Source: Chryseobacterium pennae
Lineage (GTDB): Bacteria; Bacteroidota; Bacteroidia; Flavobacteriales; Weeksellaceae
Direction of reading: 5' to 3'
Assembly (NCBI RefSeq): GCF_003385515.1
Contig: NZ_QNVT01000010.1
Coordinates: 1 to 64,000, forward strand
DNA: 64,000 bases
The notes under the pieces were generated by a model, which was not told where the DNA came from, ran no database searches, and saw only the letters and a list, made by a program, of their open reading frames with translations. The translations under genes were made by a program, and so were the position numbers. Positions 25,845 through 34,990 of this stretch are shown here, piece after piece (the first letter of the stretch is position 1; the number at the start of each line of letters is the position of its first letter).

Positions 25845-27374
25845 TTATTCAAAATCACTGTACAAATTATCTTCCTGAATGACAGTGTCGCTATCAGAAG
25901 AGAAGTATCCATCTCCGGTATCCATCAAAATTTTAGAATCCTGAATCAGTTTTCCCTCTATGTTATATATCTTTAACAAGATCCATTTACCACTACGTTC
26001 AAGCTCTTTTGTTCCGTTGTAGGTTTTTATTCTGATTTTTCCACTTTGAAGAATACCTTCTTTTACAGAAGATTTGTTGGTAGGTTTCCCTTTTACATAC
26101 TGTACAATCTGCGCAGTGAAAGCGTAATCATCTTCACTTACTGGTTGGTTATAAGTGTATAAAATACCTCCTTTATTATCGTAGATTGTTGCATCATAAG
26201 CATTTTGTTTAGTGTTTAATTTCTTCTCAAACTTTAGCTTGTTCTCTTCATGAAATTTTCTGGTATTAATCAAAACTCCGTTTTTATAATGCATTTCGTC
26301 AAGACCATCATAGGAAATACCGTTATAAGGACTGTCTTCCTGGTAAGTTAACGTAGATTTTAGCTTTCCATCCGGAGCATAATATTTAATCTCCTGAATT
26401 GCTTCATCCTTTAGAGTTTTCTCTGTAGAAAGTTTTCCTTCTTCGTTAAATTCTTTATTCAGGATAACTGAACCATTTTTATAAACATCTATGGTTGAAA
26501 TATGAGTGTAATCATAACTAAGCTGATAATCTTCACCATCCATTGGCTTATACATATCATTTTCTTTATCATATTGATAAATCAAATGGGCAATTTTCTT
26601 TCCGGATTCATCATAAGTGGTTTTGAAACCGTCCTTTTTTCCTCTCTTCTGTTCCTGTAAAAGATTGCCGTTTTTAGCATAGATAACACCTTCCTTGATG
26701 GTACCATCGCTCTTATACTTTTCAATTTTGGAAACCCTCATAGGGTTATAGTAATATTCTACCTGAATACCTTCACTGTTACCCTCTGAACTTACACTGC
26801 CAATAAATTTACCTTTATCACCATAGTATTTGTTTTCGTAGCTGCCGTTTTTACCGGTAACACTTTCTGTTCTGATTCCTTTGATATCCTCATCATAAAT
26901 AATCGTCTGAGAAGGGCTGGAGTTTTCATATACGGTGATTGAGTTATAGTAATACTCGCTTTCCGGATCTTTATAAGTAAACATTTTTCCGGAAAAAGTA
27001 CCATCAGCTTTATAAACCATATCTTCCATCAATCTGCCTGTAGTATCGTAAGACTGAGAGACTCCAACCTGTTTTCCGTTAGAATAAGTAACAACACTCA
27101 TTGTCTTTCCTTCAGGAGTGTACCATGTTACTTTCCCATCAAAAACCTCATTGCTCGGAGTGGTATCAGAAGCAAGCCCCTCCATTTGAAGTTTCCCGTT
27201 TTTATAAAAATCTTTGATTAGGATAAGTTTACCTTTTGGGGACGTTTCACGGTAATATTCCATGTTTTCTTTGGTCGTCTTTTCCCAGTTTTCATCAAAA
27301 TAAGTTTTTTCCTGTGCACATACGTTGATGCTGAGTACCAGTGCAAGCAACGCTGATATAAATAATTTTTTCAT
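25845..27374 (-). CDS. Secreted MORN-like (YwqK-type) repeat protein
   Basis: 509 residues with a signal peptide ending at VCAQ. The rest is a chain of short imperfect repeats of the type Y-x-[DN]-G-x-[LK]-x-x-E/[KQ], for example DFYKNGKLQMEGLA, YKADGTFSGKMFTY, YYAPDGKLKSTLTY and MHYKNGVLINTRKF. This pattern is called MORN-like or 'antitoxin component YwqK' in databases; no toxin gene is adjacent, so a toxin-antitoxin role is not supported. Probably a periplasmic or surface beta-repeat protein. Function unknown. It is flanked by 386 nt of gene-free DNA upstream. Confidence 0.7.
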   Translation of the reverse strand: MKKLFISALLALVLSINVCAQEKTYFDENWEKTTKENMEYYRETSPKGKLILIKDFYKNGKLQMEGLASDTTPSNEVFDGKVTWYTPEGKTMSVVTYSNGKQVGVSQSYDTTGRLMEDMVYKADGTFSGKMFTYKDPESEYYYNSITVYENSSPSQTIIYDEDIKGIRTESVTGKNGSYENKYYGDKGKFIGSVSSEGNSEGIQVEYYYNPMRVSKIEKYKSDGTIKEGVIYAKNGNLLQEQKRGKKDGFKTTYDESGKKIAHLIYQYDKENDMYKPMDGEDYQLSYDYTHISTIDVYKNGSVILNKEFNEEGKLSTEKTLKDEAIQEIKYYAPDGKLKSTLTYQEDSPYNGISYDGLDEMHYKNGVLINTRKFHEENKLKFEKKLNTKQNAYDATIYDNKGGILYTYNQPVSEDDYAFTAQIVQYVKGKPTNKSSVKEGILQSGKIRIKTYNGTKELERSGKWILLKIYNIEGKLIQDSKILMDTGDGYFSSDSDTVIQEDNLYSDFE

Positions 27375-27760
27375 GTTTTATATTAAGTTCTGATTTTAAG
27401 TTTGTGATGATTTGCTTTTGTATACCAATAGGGTGAAAGGAAAAGGTAAAAGCGTTGAAGAGACAGCAGCTAGACTGTCAGAAATAATTTTACATTAAGA
27501 TTGTGTTTATATCAATTATATCCGAAGATTAAATAATATGTGGTTTTTTTGAATTTAAGCCCCAAATATAAATCAATTTTACGAGATTTATAGAAAAAAT
27601 GAACCGGTTTGTTCACTTTTAGCTGTAAAAATCTGACTATAAAAATCTTAATACATAAAATCAGGTATTCAGAATAGGATAGGCATCAGGATCTTTTTCC
27701 AGCCATAGCAGATACGATAAATTTTTATTAAATTTAGCCAACAGAAAAATCTAATATTTC
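27375..27760. other. Gene-free divergent spacer
   Basis: No gene or RNA was recognised. A minus-strand TATATTTG (27563-27570) could be a distant -10 box for the MORN-like gene, with a leader near 190 nt, and a palindrome AACCGGTT lies at 27602-27609. TAAATTTA at about 27728-27735 is a weak -10 candidate for scoA. Confidence 0.4.
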
Positions 27761-28462
27761 ATGATAGATAAAAGAGTAAAAAATGCAAAGGAAGCCATCG
27801 AAGGAATTAAAGATGGAATGACGCTGATGCTAGGCGGATTTGGACTTTGCGGAATCCCTGAAAATTCAATCAACGCCTTAGTGGAAAGTGATGTAAAAGA
27901 TCTTACCTGTATTTCAAACAATGCCGGTGTAGATGATTTCGGATTAGGATTACTGCTTCACAAAAGACAAATCAAGAAGATGATCTCTTCCTATGTAGGG
28001 GAAAATGCCGAGTTTGAAAGACAAATGCTTTCAGGAGAACTGGACGTTGAACTTACTCCACAGGGAACATTAGCTGAAAAATGCAGAGCTGCTCAGGCAG
28101 GAATCCCGGCTTTTTACACCCCTGCAGGATATGGAACAGAGGTGGCGGAAGGAAAAGAAGTGAAAGAATTCCACGGAAAACCTCACATTCTGGAACATGC
28201 CTTTGAAGCAGATTTCTCAATTGTAAAAGCATGGAAAGGAGATCATGCCGGAAACCTTATTTTCAAAGGATCTGCAAGAAACTTCAATCATCCGATGGCT
28301 GGAGCAGGAAAAATTACTGTTGCTGAGGTAGAAGAACTGGTAGAACCGGGAGAGTTAGACCCCAACCAAATCCATATTCCGGGCATCATGATTCAGAGAA
28401 TTTTCCAGGGTGAAAAATTTGAAAAGAGAATTGAACAAAGAACAGTAAGAACTAAAGAATAA
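27761..28462 (+). CDS. scoA: Succinyl-CoA:3-oxoacid CoA-transferase subunit A
   Basis: 233-residue alpha subunit of the enzyme moving CoA from succinyl-CoA to acetoacetate or another 3-oxoacid, in ketone-body and branched-chain or fatty-acid breakdown. The glycine-rich opening [15 protein letters not shown] and [15 protein letters not shown] are typical of the subunit. Its partner scoB lies 2.1 kb downstream on the same strand, separated by an ABC exporter gene in the opposite direction; normally the two are adjacent. A strong terminator follows scoA, so the subunits are transcribed separately. Confidence 0.93.
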   Translation: MIDKRVKNAKEAIEGIKDGMTLMLGGFGLCGIPENSINALVESDVKDLTCISNNAGVDDFGLGLLLHKRQIKKMISSYVGENAEFERQMLSGELDVELTPQGTLAEKCRAAQAGIPAFYTPAGYGTEVAEGKEVKEFHGKPHILEHAFEADFSIVKAWKGDHAGNLIFKGSARNFNHPMAGAGKITVAEVEELVEPGELDPNQIHIPGIMIQRIFQGEKFEKRIEQRTVRTKE

Positions 28463-28490
28463 TTTCTGAAGAGATACGATTAACCATAAA

Positions 28491-28526
28491 AAATAAAGCG
28501 CTGAATATATTTTCAGCGCTTTATTT
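28491..28526. terminator. Bidirectional terminator between scoA and the ABC exporter
   Basis: AAATAAAGCGCTGAA (28491-28505) pairs perfectly over 15 bp with TTCAGCGCTTTATTT (28512-28526), with A/T tails on both sides. Confidence 0.88.
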
Positions 28527-28530
28527 ATTT

Positions 28531-30333
28531 TTATGATGGTAAAACTGTTGTTTTTCTTTCTCCGATCTGCTGTCTCCACATGGCGTAATACAGACCTTTT
28601 TCGGCAATCAGATGATCGTGGGAACCTGTTTCTACAATTTGCCCGCGTTCCAATACATAGATTTTATCTGCATGCATGATTGTACTTAATCGGTGGGCGA
28701 TAAGAACTGTAATTTGCTCTCTTTCCTCTGAAATACTCTTGATTGTAGAGGTGATTTCTTCTTCGGTGATGCTGTCCAGTGCAGAAGTGGCTTCATCAAA
28801 AATCAGTAAATGAGGTTGTCTTAAAAGTGCCCTTGCAATAGCGATTCTCTGTTTTTCTCCACCACTAAGCTTCAGTCCGCCTTCACCAATGACGGTTTCT
28901 ATTCCTTTTTCTGCTCTTTCCAGCAATGCAGTACAGCTCGATTTCTGTAATGCAATTCTGAGCTCCTCTTCAGTAGCGTTAGGATTCACAAAGAGAAGGT
29001 TTTCTTTGATGGTTCCTGCAAAAAGCTGAGTATCCTGTGTGACAAAGCCAATCTGATTTCTCAGCTCATCAAAATCAAATTCCTTTCCATTAATTTCATT
29101 GTAAAAAATATTCCCTTCTTGAGGTCTGTAAAGTCCAACCAATAACTTTACCAGTGTACTTTTTCCGGAACCACTCGGACCGACAAAAGCAATGGTTTCT
29201 CCATTTTTAACATCAAAAGAAATATTATTCAATGCTTTATACTGAGCCGATTGATGTTTGAAAGAAACATGTTTGAATTCCAATTCTTCAATCGCACCAA
29301 TCTGTTTAGGATGAAGCGGTTTTTCTTCCACATCTTTTTTCATTAAACGGTGGAAATTCTGAAGGGATGCTTCTGCTTCTCTATAGGAAATAATAATGTT
29401 TCCTATCTCCTGCATAGGCCCGAAAATAAAGAACCCATAAAACATCAGCGAAAGGTATTGTCCCGGAGTTACAACATTTTTAAAAATTAAATACAGAAGA
29501 GTCAGGGTAATCATCTGTTGAAGAAAATTAACCATCGTCCCCTGAATAAAGCTTAAAGAGCGGATGCTTTTTACCTTTCTCAATTCAAGCCCCAGAATCT
29601 TATAAGTATTGTTGTTCAAACGGATGACTTCCTGATTCGTTAACCCTAAACTCTTAACGATTTCTATATTTCTAAGGCTTTCCGTAGTACTTCCTGCCAA
29701 TGCTGTAGTTTCCGAAACAATATTCTTCTGAATACCTTTTATTCTTTTACTCAATAAATTAGTAATAAAAGCAATCAGGAAAATTCCACAGATATATACC
29801 GGCATAATAGACCAGTGCAGTCGGATAGCATACACCGAAACGAAAATAATACTTACTAAAATCCCAAAGAAAATATTAATGAAATTGGTTATAAACTTAA
29901 CCGAATCCTCTCTTACTTTAGTTAAAATAGATAAGGTTTCACCACTTCTCTGATCTTCAAACTCCTGATAAGGTAAAGCCATTGAATGCTTTAAACCATC
30001 TGTGAAGATTTTAGCCCCAAATTTTTGAGTAATAACACTCACTACATAATCCTGAAAAGCTTTGGCTATTCTGCTTATCATAGCAGTTCCGATAAGTAAA
30101 CCTAAGAAGTAGAAAGCGCCATGATACACTGAAGTTCCGTAAAGATATTCATCAATATCTCTTGGTAAAAGTTTTTCCTTATCGAAAAAATTGGGGTGAG
30201 TGACCAGCTGGTCCAGGATATTCCCTGTGATAGCCGGAGCAAATAAAGAGAAAACCTGATTAACGGTTGCCAGCAGTAAAGAAATGACAATCAGCCATTG
30301 GTAAGGTTTAAGATATCTTAAAAGTATTTTCAT
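28531..30333 (-). CDS. ABC exporter, fused permease and ATPase (MsbA-like family)
   Basis: 600-residue half-transporter that would act as a homodimer in the inner membrane. About six helices occupy the first 310 residues; the ATPase has Walker A GPSGSGKST, signature LSGGEKQR, Walker B LLIFDEATSALD and the switch region AHRLSTI. The substrate (lipid, drug or peptide) cannot be read. The ORF extends to 30447, but the conserved start MKILLRYLKPYQW at 30333 is preferred; a -10 box lies just upstream. It sits between scoA and scoB in the opposite direction. Confidence 0.92.
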   Translation of the reverse strand: MKILLRYLKPYQWLIVISLLLATVNQVFSLFAPAITGNILDQLVTHPNFFDKEKLLPRDIDEYLYGTSVYHGAFYFLGLLIGTAMISRIAKAFQDYVVSVITQKFGAKIFTDGLKHSMALPYQEFEDQRSGETLSILTKVREDSVKFITNFINIFFGILVSIIFVSVYAIRLHWSIMPVYICGIFLIAFITNLLSKRIKGIQKNIVSETTALAGSTTESLRNIEIVKSLGLTNQEVIRLNNNTYKILGLELRKVKSIRSLSFIQGTMVNFLQQMITLTLLYLIFKNVVTPGQYLSLMFYGFFIFGPMQEIGNIIISYREAEASLQNFHRLMKKDVEEKPLHPKQIGAIEELEFKHVSFKHQSAQYKALNNISFDVKNGETIAFVGPSGSGKSTLVKLLVGLYRPQEGNIFYNEINGKEFDFDELRNQIGFVTQDTQLFAGTIKENLLFVNPNATEEELRIALQKSSCTALLERAEKGIETVIGEGGLKLSGGEKQRIAIARALLRQPHLLIFDEATSALDSITEEEITSTIKSISEEREQITVLIAHRLSTIMHADKIYVLERGQIVETGSHDHLIAEKGLYYAMWRQQIGERKTTVLPS

Positions 30334-30350
30334 TCTGTTAAATAATGATG

Positions 30351-30358
30351 CAAAATTA
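30351..30358 (-). promoter_or_regulatory. -10 box of the ABC exporter gene
   Basis: Minus-strand TAATTTTG, an exact TAnnTTTG match, followed by CATC and 17 nt upstream of ATG 30333. Confidence 0.6.
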
Positions 30359-30580
30359 ATGATATTATTTTTACTAACGATGTTAATTATTAATGACAAT
30401 GATCTGCAGTTGAGGAAGATTGGAAACCATATCCGGATATAAAGCATATGAGTAATATTAGGGTAGTATAGTCGTTCTTAGACTAAAACTCACTCCCAGC
30501 TTCCTTTTTCCAGCTCCACCTCTTAGAAATCCCTTTTGTATTCGACTGAAAATAATTAAATTGCAGTCTAAGTTTTTATT

Positions 30581-31234
30581 ATGCTTACAAAAGAACAAAT
30601 TGCCAAAAGAATTTCAAAAGAACTGAGAGACCGTTATTATGTAAACCTGGGAATCGGAATTCCTACTTTGGTTGCCAACTATGTACCGGAAGGTATTTCC
30701 GTAGAATTCCAGAGTGAAAATGGAGTACTGGGAATGGGACCTTTCCCTTTCGAAGGTGAAGAAGATGCGGATGTTATCAATGCCGGGAAGCAAACGATTA
30801 CTATTTTAGATGGAGGTTCATTCTTCGATTCTGCCTTTAGTTTCGGGATGATCCGCGGACAGAAAGTAGATCTTACCATCCTTGGAGCTATGGAGGTTTC
30901 AGAAAACGGAGATATTGCCAACTGGAAGATTCCGGGAAAAATGGTAAAAGGAATGGGTGGAGCTATGGATTTAGTAGCTTCTGCAGAAAATATCATCGTT
31001 GCCATGATGCATGTGAACAAAGCAGGAGAAAGTAAGATCCTTAAAAAATGTACCCTTCCTCTGACTGGAGTAAACTGTGTGAAAAAAGTGGTTACCGAAT
31101 TAGCTGTACTGGAAGTAACTCCAAAAGGATTCAAACTTCTGGAAAGAGCACCGGGAGTTTCAGTAGAAGACATCATCAAAGCAACGGAAGCAGACCTTAT
31201 CATTGAAGGTGAAATTCCTGAAATGCAATTCTAA
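30581..31234 (+). CDS. scoB: Succinyl-CoA:3-oxoacid CoA-transferase subunit B
   Basis: 217-residue beta subunit carrying the catalytic glutamate, E46 in the motif SENGVLGMGP, which forms the glutamyl-CoA intermediate in this family. GIGIPTLVANY and the Met/Gly-rich KGMGGAMDL are also typical. Full length. It is physically separated from scoA and must have its own promoter in the 250-nt spacer after the ABC gene; no strong -10 box was recognised there. Confidence 0.93.
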   Translation: MLTKEQIAKRISKELRDRYYVNLGIGIPTLVANYVPEGISVEFQSENGVLGMGPFPFEGEEDADVINAGKQTITILDGGSFFDSAFSFGMIRGQKVDLTILGAMEVSENGDIANWKIPGKMVKGMGGAMDLVASAENIIVAMMHVNKAGESKILKKCTLPLTGVNCVKKVVTELAVLEVTPKGFKLLERAPGVSVEDIIKATEADLIIEGEIPEMQF

Positions 31235-31243
31235 ATACAATAC

Positions 31244-31270
31244 AAACCTTGCCATCCGCAAGGTTTTTTT
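31244..31270 (+). terminator. Terminator after scoB
   Basis: AAACCTTGC, loop CATCC, GCAAGGTTT, then T tract. Confidence 0.88.
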
Positions 31271-31326
31271 ATTTCAATTCCCATCCTGTTCCAGGAATAA
31301 AAGAGAATTTGAATCAGGAATATTTC

Positions 31327-31363
31327 TGTCATTATGAATGAAGCAATGCGGAATGAAGAATCT
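31327..31363 (+). repeat. Dispersed 'TGTCATT..GAATG..GAAGAATCT' repeat
   Basis: Variant of the element at 1574-1610 (TGTCATTATGAATGAAGC ... GAATGAAGAATCT). Confidence 0.6.
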
Positions 31364-31398
31364 CTTAAAACCACATTTTGATCTCGCAGATTTTTAAT

Positions 31399-31505
31399 GC
31401 CACGAATGCACGAATAACCTTATTCTATGTGGCTATGTGGTGAAAAAAATTAAACAGCATAGGCTTGTAAAGTATCTGTAATTATTTTATTCGTGCATTG
31501 GTGGC
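31399..31505. repeat. Inverted repeat GCCACGAATGCACGAATAA
   Basis: 19-nt arms, 31399-31417 and 31487-31505, match at 18 of 19 positions in inverted orientation around about 70 nt. A related inverted repeat occurs at 44422-44461 and a half-site (GGCATTCGTGGCA) near 111. Dispersed intergenic element. Confidence 0.65.
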
Positions 31506-31523
31506 CAAAGAAATCAAAACAGA

Positions 31524-31555
31524 AAAAGGTTGCTTCACCCCTGAAACAACCTTTT
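31524..31555 (-). terminator. Terminator of the DUF4197 gene
   Basis: Minus-strand AAAAGGTTGTTTC pairs with GAAGCAACCTTTT (one G-T pair), followed by a T-rich run. Confidence 0.8.
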
Positions 31556-31582
31556 ATATTTTATCTAAACCTGGTTTTTAAT

Positions 31583-32410
31583 CTATCTATTCCCATCCTG
31601 AGCTCCGAAAACCTTCTGCAAGATGCTTGTAGTTCTCATTGCCGGACTATTTCTGATTCCACTTTCCTTATCAGCTACCATTTTAAATACTCCGTTAATG
31701 GTTTCTGTAGTCACATATTCATTAAGATCTGTGGTTACAGCTTGGCCTGTAAAGGTGTTGTATTTTGAAATCAGATTTTTCCAAACTGCATCAGCGCCTA
31801 CTTTTCCTAGAGAAGCCTTTACTTTTGGCTGAAAGGCTGTAAATAGCTGAGATTGTGTTTTACCCTGTAAATAACTTGTTGCCGCATTATTGCTCCCTAA
31901 CAGGATATTTTTAGCATCCGTGATCGTCATGGAAGTAATAGCATTGGTAAAAATTGGTGCGGCTTCAGTCACTGCATCTTCAGCAGCTCTGTTTAATAAT
32001 TTTACCCCTTCATCAGCAAGGCTGCCTAATCCTACAGAACGTAATGTTGCATCAACCTTTCTTAATTTTTCAGGCATTAGGATTTTTACCGCTTCATTTT
32101 TCAAAAAACCGTCTGTTAATGCCAGTTTCTTCACTCCATCCGTTACTCCGATACTTAAAGCTTCCTTTAATCCGGAAGAAATCTGTGTTGAGGTAAGACT
32201 TCCAACATTGAGAGGAGTTGTTTTCGTCGAGGTTGGAGTCGTGGTAGTGGCAGTAGTTGTTGCTGTTGCCGTGGAACCTTTAGTTGCCTGTGGATTATTA
32301 AGATCAATTCCTGTTTTATCTTTAACTGTTGATTTTAAAATATCAAGAAGTTGTGCCTGTGTAGAAATTGAAAGGAATAATCCGGCTGCTATAAAAATGC
32401 TTTTTCTCAT
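31583..32410 (-). CDS. DUF4197 domain secreted protein
   Basis: 275 residues: signal peptide ending at STQAQ, a low-complexity Thr/Ala linker (about residues 45-67), then the helical DUF4197 region (LTSTQISSGLKEALSIGVTDGVKK and onward) to the C-terminus. The family is widespread in Bacteroidetes and Proteobacteria, exported, and without known function. Long plus-strand frames opposite it are shadows. It has its own terminator. Confidence 0.82.
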   Translation of the reverse strand: MRKSIFIAAGLFLSISTQAQLLDILKSTVKDKTGIDLNNPQATKGSTATATTTATTTTPTSTKTTPLNVGSLTSTQISSGLKEALSIGVTDGVKKLALTDGFLKNEAVKILMPEKLRKVDATLRSVGLGSLADEGVKLLNRAAEDAVTEAAPIFTNAITSMTITDAKNILLGSNNAATSYLQGKTQSQLFTAFQPKVKASLGKVGADAVWKNLISKYNTFTGQAVTTDLNEYVTTETINGVFKMVADKESGIRNSPAMRTTSILQKVFGAQDGNR

Positions 32411-32721
32411 TGTATTTTTTAGAAATTTAGATGTTTAATCTTTTAAGTGATGTAAGCTTATCAAAAAATAAACCATATTTTTTTTTGAATTTAAAAAAGA
32501 TGATATTGTAGGCTTAAGTATTTGATTTTTAATTTTATGTAAAGTTAAATAAATATTGTGCATTCATTGAGTTATTTCTGGATATTAATAAACTTTCAAA
32601 AAAATAAAATATCCTTTTTACGCAATTAAAACAATATTTTTTTATATGGTTGCAAGATAGATTCTGGATTACTTAAAAGTTTTGAAAAATAAGTATATTA
32701 GTATCAACTTAATCTGATTCC
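32411..32721. other. AT-rich divergent spacer
   Basis: No gene, RNA or convincing hairpin was seen. It must contain the promoters of the DUF4197 gene and the hexosaminidase, but no exact TAnnTTTG box was found near either start. Confidence 0.4.
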
Positions 32722-34971
32722 ATGACCCGTATTTTATTGACTCTGCTACTGGTAATTTCGAATATTGTTTTATCTCAAAATAAATTGAATTTGATTCCTT
32801 ACCCTCAAAATGTACAGCTTAGTGAAGGAAGCTTTATAATTCCTGATATCTTAAAACTTGATGCTAACTTGCCTAAAAATGAGACTGGATATTTTAAAAA
32901 GCGGTTAAATTCTACATTAAAGTTCCAGGATTCAAAGCAAAGTGAAGCCGAGTTGGTGTATGTACCGCTATCCAAAGCTCAAACGGAAAATAAAGAATTT
33001 TATAGCCTTACTATTAATTCAAAGCAGATTCTGATCCAATCGCATACTCAGCAGGGATATTTCCTTGCGCTTCAGACTTTGATCCAGTTGTTTGAAGAAT
33101 ATAAAGAAGTTGGGAAAATTCCTGCGATGAAGATCGAGGATCATCCAAAATTTGCCTGGCGCGGAATGCATTTGGATGTTTGCCGTCACTTCTTTACAGT
33201 AGATGAGGTGAAACAATACATTGACTATCTGGCGATGTATAAACTGAATACTTTTCACTGGCACTTAACCGATGATCAGGGGTGGAGAATTGAAATCAAA
33301 AAATATCCGAAGCTTACGCAGATTGGTTCAAAACGTAAAGAATCCATGATTGGAGCTTATGTGGATAATACCTTTGATGGAAAACCTTATGGACCGTATT
33401 TTTATACTCAGGAACAGATTAAAGATGTGGTGAAATATGCTCAGGAAAGACATATAACAGTAGTTCCGGAGATCGAAATGCCGGGGCATGCTTTGGCAGC
33501 ATTATCTGCTTATCCCGAATTAGCCTGTACCAAAGGACCTTTTGAATCTGCTACCAAATGGGGTGTTTTTGATGATGTCTTCTGTCCTAAAGACGAAACA
33601 TTTAAGTTTCTTGAAAATGTGCTGGATGAGGTTGTGCAGTTGTTTCCGTCTCAGTATATTCATATTGGAGGAGATGAGTGCCCTAAAACAAGATGGAAAG
33701 AATGCGCCCATTGTCAGGAATTAATCAAAAAGAATAACTTAAAGGATGAACATGGGCTGCAAAGCTATTTTATTCAAAGAATTGAAAAATATATCAATGG
33801 TAAGGGGCGTAAAATTATCGGTTGGGACGAGATTCTGGAAGGCGGATTGGCTCCTAATGCTGCTGTAATGAGCTGGACAGGGGTAAACGGAGGAATTGAA
33901 GCCGCAAAAGCGAAACATTTTGCTGTAATGACACCGGGAGCATATTGTTATTTTGACCATTATCAGGGCGATCCACAGTCTGAACCCAATGCATTCGGAG
34001 GGTTTACTCCATTGGATAAAGTGTATTCTTATAATCCGATTCCTGCTGAGTTGAATGCTGAACAAGCACAATATATCCTTGGTGTTCAGGCTAATTTATG
34101 GACAGAATATATCCTGGATTTCAAGCAGGTGCAGTATATGATTTTTCCAAGATTGATGGCACTTTCTGAAGTAGGCTGGGGAACTTCGGATCCTAAAAAT
34201 TATAAAGATTTTGAAAACAGGGTCATCAGCCATTTCAAAATTCTGGACAAAATGAATGTTAATTACGCGAAAAGCATTTACAATATTTCAGGAAAAGTAA
34301 TTCCTTCAAACAACGGGATTGCCTACGAACTTTCTACTTCTCAGAATCCAAACGGAATTCGGTATACACTGGATGGAAGCACTCCAACAATAAATTCAGA
34401 GATCTATCAGAATCCTGTTTCTATACCTAGCTCATTAACGATTCGATCTGCTTATTTTGAAGCGGGACAGTTGAAAAGTGCTGTTTCTTCACAGCAGTTT
34501 ACCATATCAAAAACAACCGGAAAAAAAATTACCCTTGAGCAGCAGCCCAGTGAAAATTATTCATTTGGAGGAGCTTTTACGTTGGTAGACGGAATTATCG
34601 GAAACGTAAAGCAATTGGGTAAAACATGGTTGGGTTTTCAGGGAAAAGATGTAACAGCAACAATAGATCTCGGACAGAAAACCGACTTTTCAGAAGTCTA
34701 TTTTAATACACTGGAAAACAAAGGAAGCTGGATTCATCTCGCAAAATCTGCAAAAATTTTTGTTTCTGATGATAATAAAGATTTTAAAATGATCAAAGAA
34801 ACAGGAAAGGAGGAAATTCAAAATGCCAAAGGAAAAATAAAATTGAATCTGGGAAAAAAAAATGCAAGATACCTGAAAGTTATTATTGAAAATGCAGGAA
34901 TTATCCCAGCAGGAAATCCCGGTGCAGATTCTAAAGCGTGGCTGTTTGTTGATGAAATTGGCGTAAATTAG
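32722..34971 (+). CDS. GH20 beta-N-acetylhexosaminidase, exported
   Basis: 749-residue exo-hexosaminidase that removes terminal GlcNAc or GalNAc from chitooligosaccharides or N-glycans. Signal peptide (about 1-18); GH20b-type domain from LIPYPQNVQL; TIM-barrel catalytic domain from WRGMHLDVCRHF with the catalytic pair D318-E319 in HIGGDE; a small chitobiase-type beta domain (RYTLDGSTPT); and a C-terminal F5/8-type (discoidin-like) carbohydrate-binding domain. No T9SS sorting domain, so periplasmic or outer-membrane associated. The Crp/Fnr gene follows 19 nt later. Functionally it fits with the glycosylasparaginase and mannosidase at 43-49 kb. Confidence 0.93.
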   Translation: MTRILLTLLLVISNIVLSQNKLNLIPYPQNVQLSEGSFIIPDILKLDANLPKNETGYFKKRLNSTLKFQDSKQSEAELVYVPLSKAQTENKEFYSLTINSKQILIQSHTQQGYFLALQTLIQLFEEYKEVGKIPAMKIEDHPKFAWRGMHLDVCRHFFTVDEVKQYIDYLAMYKLNTFHWHLTDDQGWRIEIKKYPKLTQIGSKRKESMIGAYVDNTFDGKPYGPYFYTQEQIKDVVKYAQERHITVVPEIEMPGHALAALSAYPELACTKGPFESATKWGVFDDVFCPKDETFKFLENVLDEVVQLFPSQYIHIGGDECPKTRWKECAHCQELIKKNNLKDEHGLQSYFIQRIEKYINGKGRKIIGWDEILEGGLAPNAAVMSWTGVNGGIEAAKAKHFAVMTPGAYCYFDHYQGDPQSEPNAFGGFTPLDKVYSYNPIPAELNAEQAQYILGVQANLWTEYILDFKQVQYMIFPRLMALSEVGWGTSDPKNYKDFENRVISHFKILDKMNVNYAKSIYNISGKVIPSNNGIAYELSTSQNPNGIRYTLDGSTPTINSEIYQNPVSIPSSLTIRSAYFEAGQLKSAVSSQQFTISKTTGKKITLEQQPSENYSFGGAFTLVDGIIGNVKQLGKTWLGFQGKDVTATIDLGQKTDFSEVYFNTLENKGSWIHLAKSAKIFVSDDNKDFKMIKETGKEEIQNAKGKIKLNLGKKNARYLKVIIENAGIIPAGNPGADSKAWLFVDEIGVN

Positions 34972-34976
34972 CCCTA

Positions 34977-34988
34977 TTCAATGTAACA
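34977..34988 (+). promoter_or_regulatory. Half-matching operator before the Crp/Fnr gene
   Basis: TTCAATGTAACA shares its right half ATGTAACA, and the following AAAA, with the two perfect palindromes at 35823 and 36923. Nine of twelve bases match. It ends 2 nt before the ATG, so it could give autorepression, or be chance. Confidence 0.3.
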
Positions 34989-34990
34989 AA

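Larger units (their letters stand above)
31271..31523. other. Gene-free repeat-rich spacer
   Basis: No gene is seen. The spacer contains a GAAGAATCT-type repeat (31327-31363) and a long inverted repeat (31399-31505), listed separately. Confidence 0.6.

Noticed and set aside
30679..31203. 174-codon minus-strand frame within scoB
   Set aside because: Shadow of scoB, which has intact catalytic motifs; no separate promoter or family.
31890..32438. 182-codon plus-strand frame opposite the DUF4197 gene
   Set aside because: It is the antisense shadow of a clear DUF4197 gene with signal peptide and terminator; its translation is low-complexity hydrophobic and Val-rich opposite the Thr/Ala linker.
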